From CAYVTV01 sp964526475 (GTDB lineage: Bacteria > Bacteroidota > Bacteroidia > Bacteroidales > GCA-2748055), in the NCBI GenBank assembly GCA_964526475.1, contig CAZGKF010000009.1, forward strand, positions 15,875 through 79,874: DNA of 64,000 nucleotides. The letters are read 5' to 3'. A program made the position numbers and the translations under genes. The notes beneath the pieces are model-generated. The model worked only from the letters and a program-made list of their open reading frames with translations, had not been told where the DNA came from and made no database searches. Numbering within the stretch: position 1 is the stretch's first letter; each line of letters opens with the position of its first letter. Below are positions 28,921 through 35,871 of the stretch, one piece after another.

Positions 28921-28950
28921 TATATTTGCTTATCACGCATAAATGTGATA
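28875..28950. promoter_or_regulatory. Three evenly spaced palindromic operators upstream of satD
   Basis: Three inverted repeats of the form TATCAY-N8-RTGATA occupy 28875-28894, 28903-28922 and 28931-28950. The first is TATCAT/ATGATA; the other two are exact TATCAC/GTGATA. The centres are exactly 28 bases apart in both intervals. The middle one extends to an 8-bp arm (TATATCAC/GTGATATA). The third lies between the -33 and -7 elements of the promoter and touches the latter. Likely binding sites for a repressor, possibly the helix-turn-helix of SatD itself; the binder is inference. Confidence 0.75.
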
Positions 28951-28956
28951 CATTTG
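28925..28956 (+). promoter_or_regulatory. Bacteroidota-type promoter of the satD operon
   Basis: TTTG (28925-28928), 20 bases, then TACATTTG (28949-28956), matching the Bacteroidota sigma-ABfr consensus TTTG-N19/21-TAnnTTTG exactly. The SatD start codon follows 13 bases later, so the leader would be very short. Operator 3 sits inside the spacer and operator 2 abuts the -33 element. Confidence 0.7.
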
Positions 28957-28969
28957 AAAAAAAAGCAGT

Positions 28970-29578
28970 ATGACAAGCATAATAACCGGTGATATTATAC
29001 ATTCTCAGAAAGCGAATCCACAGATTTGGCTGGGGAAACTTAAATCGGAATTAAGTAATGTCGGGAGTAATCCTGAAACCTGGGAAATATACCGGGGTGA
29101 TAGTTTTCAGGTGGAAATTAAAGATCCGTCGTATGCCCTTTTAGCAACGATAAAAATAAAGGCTGCTATTAAATGTATAAAACAAATCGATGTTCGAATG
29201 GCCATAGGCATAGGAGAAAAAACCTATACGGCCTCAACGGTTACAGAGTCAAATGGAACTGCTTTTATTTATTCGGGAGAAATATTTGAAAAACTTGTAA
29301 AGGAAAAACAAAACCTGGCTATTGCAACTTCATCCGAGGCATTTAACGACGAAATGAACCTGCTATTCCGCTTTGCCCTGATAGCGATGGACAATTGGAC
29401 CAATAACTCGGCTGAAATGGTATACCTTGCATTGACAAATCCCGGTTTTTCACAAAAAGAATTAGGTGAAATGCTTGGTATTAAGCAAAATGCTGTGAGT
29501 AACAGGTTAAAACGGGCATATTACGATGAAATTTCAGAACTGCTTACCAGATACCAAATCAAACTAAAAGAACTTTAA
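28970..29578 (+). CDS. SatD family protein with C-terminal helix-turn-helix
   Basis: 202 aa. The N-terminal part matches the SatD family (PF16264 type): TSIITGDIIHSQKANPQIWL, WEIYRGDSFQVEIKDPSYAL, and IDVRMAIGIGEKTYTASTVT, with a cyclase-like alpha/beta arrangement. Residues 155-190 form a helix-turn-helix, FSQKELGEMLGIKQNAVSNR LKRA. SatD was named from an acid-tolerance locus in streptococci, and its molecular role is unknown. The DUF3307 gene starts 2 bases after the stop, a common pairing. The HTH plus three promoter palindromes suggests autoregulation. Confidence 0.85.
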   Translation: MTSIITGDIIHSQKANPQIWLGKLKSELSNVGSNPETWEIYRGDSFQVEIKDPSYALLATIKIKAAIKCIKQIDVRMAIGIGEKTYTASTVTESNGTAFIYSGEIFEKLVKEKQNLAIATSSEAFNDEMNLLFRFALIAMDNWTNNSAEMVYLALTNPGFSQKELGEMLGIKQNAVSNRLKRAYYDEISELLTRYQIKLKEL

Positions 29579-29579
29579 A

Positions 29580-30284
29580 ATGATACTCATTAAACTAATC
29601 CTGGCACACTTGCTGGGTGATTTTATATTTCAACCAAATTCATGGGTAGCTGCCAAGGAACAAAAAAAACTAAAAGCCTGGCAGCTATATATTCATGCCC
29701 TGATACATTTCGCGCTGATAACTTTACTTGTGTGGCAAACTGCTTTTATTAAATGGGCACTATTGTTAACAGGAGCTCATTTAATAACTGACATCTTGAA
29801 ATTGTATTTTCACAAGGAACAAACCAAACGACTCTGGTTTTTTATAGACCAGCTATTTCACTTCGTGCTAATTATTATAGTCTGGTCATGGAGCCAGTCA
29901 GCCTGGGTTATACCGGAATTTGTAAAAGATGAAAAAATTCTCTTGCTCATTACATGTGTATATGCCCTTACGCAGCCGATATCGGTCTTAATTCGAAATA
30001 TCATTTCCCGTTGGACCCCGGATACCAATACAAATAATTCAGAATCATTGGCTAATGCTGGAAATTTCATAGGTATCCTTGAACGAATGTTTGTATTTGC
30101 CTTTGTAGTATCCGGGAATTGGGATGCCATTGGATTTCTGTTAGCTGCAAAATCAATTTTCCGATTTGGTGATTTAAAGGAATCAAAAGACAGAAAACTT
30201 ACCGAGTATGTATTGATTGGTACTCTGTTAAGTTTTGGTATAGCCATCTTAATCGGAATGATTTTCAATGGAGTGAAAATATGA
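29580..30284 (+). CDS. DUF3307 membrane protein
   Basis: 234 aa, with about six membrane segments. The DUF3307 opening is clear: LILAHLLGDFIFQPNSWVAA KEQKK, then YIHALIHFALITLL, GAHLITDILKLYFHKEQTKR and WFFIDQLFHFVLIIIVW. The conserved His/Asp pairs (AHLLGDF, HALIH, GAHLITD, DQLFH) resemble a metal or quinone-type polar core in the membrane, but no activity is known. It lies 2 bases after satD and is surely translated from the same message; SatD-DUF3307 pairs recur in many bacteria, which implies a joint function. Confidence 0.88.
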   Translation: MILIKLILAHLLGDFIFQPNSWVAAKEQKKLKAWQLYIHALIHFALITLLVWQTAFIKWALLLTGAHLITDILKLYFHKEQTKRLWFFIDQLFHFVLIIIVWSWSQSAWVIPEFVKDEKILLLITCVYALTQPISVLIRNIISRWTPDTNTNNSESLANAGNFIGILERMFVFAFVVSGNWDAIGFLLAAKSIFRFGDLKESKDRKLTEYVLIGTLLSFGIAILIGMIFNGVKI

Positions 30285-30454
30285 CAGAACCCCTGCCTGC
30301 TTTTATTATCCAATCAGGTATATGTATTTCAGTGCTCTGAGTCATTTAATGGGCCTGTTTTCGGCCTATATTCTGGAAATATTTGCGACAAAAAGAAATT
30401 CTTTCTTGTAGTTCTTCCGAAATCGCAACCCGATTTCGTCCTGCGATAGTTTAT

Positions 30455-30679
30455 TTATTCATATATCTCTTCTTTATTTATTCCCTTAATGGATTGCTTT
30501 TGAACATATAAATAAAAAATGAAATGCATCATCAAAAACACGCCCCAAATGAGAGCTGTAGTATAAACAACCCTAATATTCTCAGACGGTGAATGAAAGC
30601 CTAGCAAAAACCAGAATAGCGATATAGAAATAAAGAGTAAAAAGGTGACAAAATGAAAGCGGAATCCAACAAATAAGTT
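30455..30679 (-). pseudogene. 2TM-domain protein remnant
   Basis: On the minus strand a 74-codon open stretch without a start codon reads NLFVGFRFHFVTFLLFISIS, LFWFLLGFHSPSENIRVVYT, TALIWGVFLMMHFIFYLYVQ and ends KGINKEEIYE. This resembles the short two-helix '2TM domain' proteins of Bacteroidota (F-x-x-H-x-x-x-F/Y...W-G). An in-frame stop precedes it directly, so the N-terminus is missing. The rest of the 630-base gap (30285-30915) shows nothing else I can support. Confidence 0.4.
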
Positions 30680-30915
30680 TTAACTTTACTTCAGCGATAT
30701 TGTTATTGGCAGTTTTTACAAGACAATTTGATCAAAGGCGCAAACTTAGGTATAAAGAGTAGCCCGTTAGGGGGATGGGGGGTTACACCAGAATTTGGAG
30801 TATTTATTACTTTCCGGAGCAGACTCAAATTTGTAATTTAACAATCGCAATACCCCTTCGCGCCTGAAAAAGCTGATAAGGTAAATAACTAATTAAAACT
30901 AACTAAACCAAAATC

Positions 30916-31845
30916 ATGAAAGACTATTTTAATTTCAATTTAACAGGGAAGAAACTTTTACCAGTCTGGATAGTATTCCTGATAACATTTTTAGCTCCTT
31001 ATGTAGCTTTAATATTTCAATTGAAGGATGTCCAACCGGGGGATACACCTTCTTTATGGATTTTTCCGCTTATAATTTTACTGTTATTAATTGCTTTTAT
31101 TTTGGCATTTTACATCGCGAAATTGACAATTGAGAATGTCTCCTATAAAGATAAATCCATTGTCTTTAATGGAACTATTGGTAAATATACCGGGACTGTT
31201 ATTCTTGGGCTATTTCTAAGTATTATTACGCTGGGGGTTTATCTTGCCTGGTTTATAAGAAATATCCATGGATTCTTCATTGATAATTCAAGCTATAATT
31301 CAATGAACTTTAAATTTCAAGGAAAGGGAGGAAAGCTATTTGTAATTTTATTATTAACCTTATTGTTACCGATAATTATTTTTGCAGTTTTAATGGCTAA
31401 ATTTATGATAAGTGATCCGGGTAAATACATGGGCATAGTAATTATTCAACAAATTGTCATGATGATAATTATGATCCCATATATGTATTTAATATATAAA
31501 TGGATGGTTAATGTTGACTATAAGGATTACCACATTAAATGGGAGACTGATTTTTGGAATTCATGCGGTAAGATCGCCGTTGAAATGATACTGACCATTA
31601 TTACTATTGGAATTTACATGCCTTTGGCCGGACTTCGTTTGTATAAATATTTTGCTGAAAAGACTACATCTACGTCAGATGAGAGAAAACTCAAGTTCGG
31701 ATATGATATCGACCCGTTAAATGATTTCCTGTTTATTTGGGGACAGTCTCTTTTAACCATAATCACGTTGGGCATTTATTTTCCCTGGGCATTCTGTAAA
31801 ATAGGGGACAGAATATTAAGTAAAACCTATTTGGCAGAGGCTTAA
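30916..31845 (+). CDS. DUF898 (YjgN-like) membrane protein
   Basis: 309 aa with about eight membrane segments. The YjgN/DUF898 pattern is a repeated unit 'F-x-G...ITLGIY-P-W': SIITLGVYLAWFIRNIHGFF (about 112-131), ILTIITIGIYMPLAGLRLYK (about 230-249), and LLTIITLGIYFPWAFCKIGD (about 280-299), each followed by a basic helix. No function is known for the family. It stands alone, convergent with the ABC exporter genes that end 12 bases downstream. Confidence 0.85.
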   Translation: MKDYFNFNLTGKKLLPVWIVFLITFLAPYVALIFQLKDVQPGDTPSLWIFPLIILLLLIAFILAFYIAKLTIENVSYKDKSIVFNGTIGKYTGTVILGLFLSIITLGVYLAWFIRNIHGFFIDNSSYNSMNFKFQGKGGKLFVILLLTLLLPIIIFAVLMAKFMISDPGKYMGIVIIQQIVMMIIMIPYMYLIYKWMVNVDYKDYHIKWETDFWNSCGKIAVEMILTIITIGIYMPLAGLRLYKYFAEKTTSTSDERKLKFGYDIDPLNDFLFIWGQSLLTIITLGIYFPWAFCKIGDRILSKTYLAEA

Positions 31846-31856
31846 GGCTGCATAGT

Positions 31857-32564
31857 TCAGTTACCCTTCAGCAAAACCTGCTTACCCAACACCCATAACC
31901 ACACAACATGAACCAGTAATGCCATACCGATTACCAAACCGGAATGGGGATACTTAATAACCATCGTAATCCAGTAGGGTGGGAAAAACCAAGATAAAAC
32001 TGTTAGCCACTTCATAGCAAACAGATCAGTAAATGCAAAGAGAACAAATAAATTCAATGCTTTGGCAAAGGTCAGCCCCTTTACTTTGTCATCGGCGCCC
32101 TGGAAAATTAATAACCCGATAATTGCAGAATATATAGCCATAAGCAGGGATAAAAATAGAACCAGGATCCATGGCAGACTGACCAGGCTTAGGACATAGA
32201 AACCGGCTATACAATATACAAAGGATAAAATGGAAGCAAATGAAAGTCTGTTAATTAAGTACCCACTCCTTCCCAGGGGTGTTACCGACATTAATTCGGC
32301 AATGTTTCCATCCCGCTCATCCAGCATCATAAATCCGGTAACTATACCCAGCAGGCCTGAATTTATCAACAACACGAATACTAAAATGTAATTAAGCCAG
32401 GGTAAAAGATCAAAGCCTGTTTTAATAGTAATAAACGGGATGAGAAATATCACCAGCAGCTTAAAAACTATGATCGTGAAAACCGGCGCCATCATCACGA
32501 TAGTCATGACCGGATCGCGCATAATCTGTTTAATATCGTTCTTAAAATGAATGATTTGTATCAT
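31857..32564 (-). CDS. ABC transporter permease (second subunit)
   Basis: 235 aa, with six membrane segments and the fold of ABC-2 type exporter permeases. The N-terminal cytoplasmic part reads FKNDIKQIMRDPVMTIVMMA, typical of this class ('N.....RDP'). The middle carries the conserved TGFMMLDERDGNIAELMSVT PLGRSGYLINR, which corresponds to the coupling-helix 'E...G....L..SP....Y...K' of drug and lipid exporters. It lies 5 bases after the other permease gene, so ATPase, permease and permease form one operon read leftward. Substrate unknown; fluoroquinolone or lantibiotic-type exporters have this three-gene layout. Confidence 0.8.
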   Translation of the reverse strand: MIQIIHFKNDIKQIMRDPVMTIVMMAPVFTIIVFKLLVIFLIPFITIKTGFDLLPWLNYILVFVLLINSGLLGIVTGFMMLDERDGNIAELMSVTPLGRSGYLINRLSFASILSFVYCIAGFYVLSLVSLPWILVLFLSLLMAIYSAIIGLLIFQGADDKVKGLTFAKALNLFVLFAFTDLFAMKWLTVLSWFFPPYWITMVIKYPHSGLVIGMALLVHVVWLWVLGKQVLLKGN

Positions 32565-32569
32565 GGTGC

Positions 32570-33262
32570 TTAATCCTGGTAAACAATTTTATTTTCAAAT
32601 ACACGCATGGTCCGGAGCAAGAACAGATAGTTCATTCCGGTAAGGTAGAGAATCAATCCAAATGCTTCATACCATTCAATTCCCATATAGGCTCCCAACA
32701 TTAACCGTAATGCTGCCACACTGGGAATAACTGTAAACAGGTATGAAAACGGAAATCCTATCAGCGAAAAGCATGGCAGAACAAAGAGCAGCATATACGG
32801 AATGGTTTTTAACATATACTGATTTACCGTATTGCAACCGGCATTGATCATAATGCCGGCCATGGTGAAAACTCCTGAGGTTAAAATAGTTGACAGCAGG
32901 AGCAGCAACCAGTTAACACTTCCATGGTGACTGAATAAAGTAATGGCAAAAGCCGCCAGCACTGATATAATTGCCAGGGAAATTACTTTGGATAGTATGT
33001 ATTCTCTTGTTCGCAACGGTGATACCACCAGTACCATAAGTACTCCCTGAGTTTTTTCAAGCAATATGATTCCGCCGATGAAGAATAGTCCGAGAACCGA
33101 GGGATCGGAGAAAACGACCAATGGAAGCGCTATGGAAAAAATGTCCGGAGGTAAAAACGAAAGAATGATCAGGTACATGATGGTAATTATTACATACACC
33201 AGATAAAATCCCTGTTTCATCTGAAATTGCATATCTGCCCAAATAGCGTGGATCAGCCTCAT
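32570..33262 (-). CDS. ABC transporter permease (first subunit)
   Basis: 230 aa with six membrane segments. MRLIHAIWADMQFQMKQGFY starts the amphipathic N-terminus. FIGGIILLEKTQGVLMVLVV SPLRTREYILSKVISL is the coupling helix region 'E...G....L.VSPL...EY...K' of ABC-2 permeases. The gene overlaps the ATPase gene by 4 bases (ATGA) and precedes the second permease by 5 bases. A heterodimeric permease pair with one ATPase is inferred. Confidence 0.8.
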   Translation of the reverse strand: MRLIHAIWADMQFQMKQGFYLVYVIITIMYLIILSFLPPDIFSIALPLVVFSDPSVLGLFFIGGIILLEKTQGVLMVLVVSPLRTREYILSKVISLAIISVLAAFAITLFSHHGSVNWLLLLLSTILTSGVFTMAGIMINAGCNTVNQYMLKTIPYMLLFVLPCFSLIGFPFSYLFTVIPSVAALRLMLGAYMGIEWYEAFGLILYLTGMNYLFLLRTMRVFENKIVYQD

Positions 33263-34113
33263 AACAGCTTCCTCCCGGTTAATTTGATAAATATGTCCTC
33301 CAGGGTAGCCTCCATACTGTGAATGGTTTTTATTTCCGAGCTTTTCAGGATATCCATAAACGCATTATTGCTCCCAAGACCATTCATTTCAAAATCCTGT
33401 AACGAAAGTTTTCCATTCCATGTATATTCTACCTTAACAGCCCTTTTACCATATTCCACCATTAAATCACCGGGGGAACCAATTAATACAATCTGCCCGT
33501 CAACAATAAATGCCACTCTGTCGCACAGCTGTTCTGCCACAGTCATGTTATGGGTTGTCAGAAAAATTGTTTTCCCTTCTTTCTTCTGCTTCAGGATAAT
33601 TTCTTTTATGATATTAGCATTTACCGGATCAAGACCGGAAGTAGGTTCATCGAAAAACATCAGCCTGGGGTTGTGCATTATTGAACGGATAAAGTTAAGG
33701 CGCATCTTCATTCCTTTTGAGAAGCTCTCAACACGCGTATCCTTGTCGGGAAGTAAGCCAACCAGATCAAGCATTTTATCCGGGTTTTCGACCGGATTCT
33801 TATAATATGCACCAATAAGCTGTAGATTTTCTTTGGCTGTCAGTTTTGTATAGAGGTTGGGGAAATCAAATGCCACCCCGATCTGCTCATAGAAATCTTT
33901 GCCCCAAAGGCTTCTTTCTTTCCCCAGCACTTCAATATGTCCCTGATAATTTCTGAGCAACCCGATAACAAGACGTTGGGTGGTCGTTTTGCCTGCCCCG
34001 CTGGGCCCCAGAAATCCAAAAACTTCTCCATCGCGAATGTCAAACTGCATATCACGAATAGCTTGTTTCTGAGTCTTTCTGTAAGTAAAATTTAAGCTGT
34101 TAATCTGAATCAT
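33259..34113 (-). CDS. ABC transporter ATP-binding protein
   Basis: 284 aa from ATG 34113 (MIQINSLNFTYRKTQKQAIR); an upstream ATG at 34137 is less typical. Walker A is FGFLGPSGAGKTTTQRLVIG, the Q-loop lies in YEQIGVAFDFPNLYTKLTAK, the signature is ESFSKGMKMRLNFIRSI (a K-G-M variant of LSGGQ, usual in this DrrA/CcmA-like class), and Walker B LMFFDEPTSGLDPVNANIIK. The H-loop is in FLTTHNMTVAEQLCD. It powers the two permeases encoded directly downstream. Upstream lies a hydrogenase-type gene fragment. Confidence 0.9.
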   Translation of the reverse strand: MIQINSLNFTYRKTQKQAIRDMQFDIRDGEVFGFLGPSGAGKTTTQRLVIGLLRNYQGHIEVLGKERSLWGKDFYEQIGVAFDFPNLYTKLTAKENLQLIGAYYKNPVENPDKMLDLVGLLPDKDTRVESFSKGMKMRLNFIRSIMHNPRLMFFDEPTSGLDPVNANIIKEIILKQKKEGKTIFLTTHNMTVAEQLCDRVAFIVDGQIVLIGSPGDLMVEYGKRAVKVEYTWNGKLSLQDFEMNGLGSNNAFMDILKSSEIKTIHSMEATLEDIFIKLTGRKLL

Positions 34114-34117
34114 AATA

Positions 34118-34354
34118 TTAATCCACTTTAATTTCATTTAGTAAACCTCTGTTTATTGCATTGCTATCGGTAAAAATACCTCCCCTAATTGCATTCGTAC
34201 CGCAAAGTATAAAAACTTTTGGCTCAGGAACTGCTTTGTATACTATTTCCAGCGCTTCAGCCATATTACCGGATACAGGGCCTGTAACTAAAATCCCATC
34301 GGCATGACGTGGTGAAGCCACAAAATCAATTCCGAAACGCCCAATCTCTGCCAA
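34118..34354 (-). pseudogene. Fragment of a NuoB/EchC/HycG-like [NiFe]-hydrogenase or complex I small subunit
   Basis: About 78 codons read LAEIGRFGIDFVASPRHADG, ILVTGPVSGNMAEALEIVYK, AVPEPKVFILCGTNAIRGGI F. This is the middle of the 20-kDa iron-sulfur subunit family (the 'R.GI..VASPRHAD.LLVTGPV..NM' motif, then 'P.PK'). The N-terminal C-x-x-C cluster region is absent, and the protein ends shortly after the third block. The first codons overlap the last 28 bases of the DUF2264 gene in another frame. No other hydrogenase or complex I gene is in the window, so this is a stray fragment brought by recombination. Confidence 0.8.
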
Positions 34355-35570
34355 TATCTACCCCGACCCAGGCTTTCTTTGAAGTCCAATCCTGTGCTGC
34401 TGCCGCCCAGAATGGATGAGTACCGGGCAAACCTAAGGGAAGCATGCCAACAGTACACAGGTACATGCTGCCAGTGGACAAGTAAGTCTCGGCCATATCA
34501 GGCTGGTGCCCGGCCAGACCAATGTTTAACCATCCGTTTTCATCGAATGTATTTTTGGGTTCAATACAATTTCGGATAACTTTAGTAAGTGCAGCGCGCA
34601 CTTGTGCCGGATGAACCTTTTCAGGTAATTTATCGAGCAGGGCCATTTGTGCAAGAGACTGAAATGCACCAAACCTGTATGTAACAGACCTTCCGGTAAC
34701 AGGGAAAGTTCCTTCTGGTGATATCAGGCGTTCCTGGATTTCGGCATAACGCTGCGACCTTTTTAAAATGGTATCATAGTGGTCTCCATGTTCAGCCTTA
34801 TGCTTTTTTAATAAAGCTACAATATCCACCATAAAAGGTTGAATAACATAACTATTGTAATAATCAAAGGCAAATTCTGGTCCATCTGAATATACTCCAT
34901 CTCCAACATACCATTGCAAGAGTTGACGGATGACGTAATCCATACGCATCTTATCGTACTCACCGGTAAACTCAAGAAGGAAAGCCTCTACCATGCCACT
35001 GAAAAGCAGCCAGTTGGAGAACCCAGGCCTGATCAATCTTGATGATTTTATGGCCGTAATAAGCTGGGTTTTCGTTTTCTCATTAAGGGGATGAAATAAT
35101 ACATCTGGTGCACGCAGAATCCCATGAGCTAAAAATGCTGTGTCTACAAGAGGCTGTCCGTAATTGGTAAAATTCATGAAATCGGGTGAATCGGGGTCAA
35201 CTGCCTGGGCTATTGCAGCCCTGCCTGTATCTGCATATTTTTTACGTAATTGACCCTCAGCATCATCGCTTTCATCCAGTGCCAGCCACGGAGCAATACC
35301 GGCCATGGTTCTTCCCAGAGCTTCCAGGTAAGTAACATTTTTACGGCTTTTACCATTGGATCGAACCGGCATGTTTTGTTTCAGTTTACCTTCACTCAGG
35401 TTTTTCAATACGGGATCCACAATTTTTACAAGGGTTGATACCCAATACTCACGGTCAGAAACTGCCTGATGCTCGAGGTTTTGTGTTCGGTTAAACAGTT
35501 TCGATGGACCGAACGACATCCCGGCAAGACTTGCTAATGAGACGTTTCGAATGAATTTTTTTCGTTTCAT
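34326..35570 (-). CDS. DUF2264 protein (possible glycan hydrolase/lyase-like)
   Basis: 414 aa from ATG 35570, giving MKRKKFIRNVSLASLAGMSF, a twin-arginine-like or ordinary signal sequence. The upstream ATG at 35621 adds 17 unlikely residues. The body is an (alpha/alpha) barrel typical of DUF2264: YWVSTLVKIVDPVLKNLSEG, YLEALGRTMAGIAPWLALDE, QPLVDTAFLAHGILRAPD, YVGDGVYSDGPEFAFDYYNS (acidic, substrate-site-like) and LNIGLAGHQPDMAETYLSTG. The end AAAAQDWTSKKAWVGVDIGR is nearly the normal terminus, but the last dozen residues come from the fused NuoB-like fragment. The relatives are thought to act on oligosaccharides (family knowledge, weak). Confidence 0.8.
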   Translation of the reverse strand: MKRKKFIRNVSLASLAGMSFGPSKLFNRTQNLEHQAVSDREYWVSTLVKIVDPVLKNLSEGKLKQNMPVRSNGKSRKNVTYLEALGRTMAGIAPWLALDESDDAEGQLRKKYADTGRAAIAQAVDPDSPDFMNFTNYGQPLVDTAFLAHGILRAPDVLFHPLNEKTKTQLITAIKSSRLIRPGFSNWLLFSGMVEAFLLEFTGEYDKMRMDYVIRQLLQWYVGDGVYSDGPEFAFDYYNSYVIQPFMVDIVALLKKHKAEHGDHYDTILKRSQRYAEIQERLISPEGTFPVTGRSVTYRFGAFQSLAQMALLDKLPEKVHPAQVRAALTKVIRNCIEPKNTFDENGWLNIGLAGHQPDMAETYLSTGSMYLCTVGMLPLGLPGTHPFWAAAAQDWTSKKAWVGVDIGRDWAFRN

Positions 35571-35871
35571 ATAATTAGTTTTTGAATGATATAAAGATAA
35601 TAAGTTAAAATTTACACCCACTGCTTAGGTTTTTCATATTCGAATAAATATTCCGGAAATTAAAACAACCTGCTTCTATCATTGATAAGTTCATAATCAG
35701 TTTTACCGATGCGGACTGTGCTTCTGGCAATCAATGAAATTACGCCTGCCTTCTACCTTCTCAATCCCCACCCTCACCCCTCCATTTCCGTCATTCACCG
35801 ATTCATTTTTGCCAGATGTAAATCGGGATCATAGTTTTGTGGCATAAAACCAATAAATGCAGACAAGTAAA

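Noticed and set aside
28875..28950. Possible mini-CRISPR because of regular 28-bp spacing
   Set aside because: Only the symmetric half-sites are conserved, the centres differ, and the position over a promoter fits operators.
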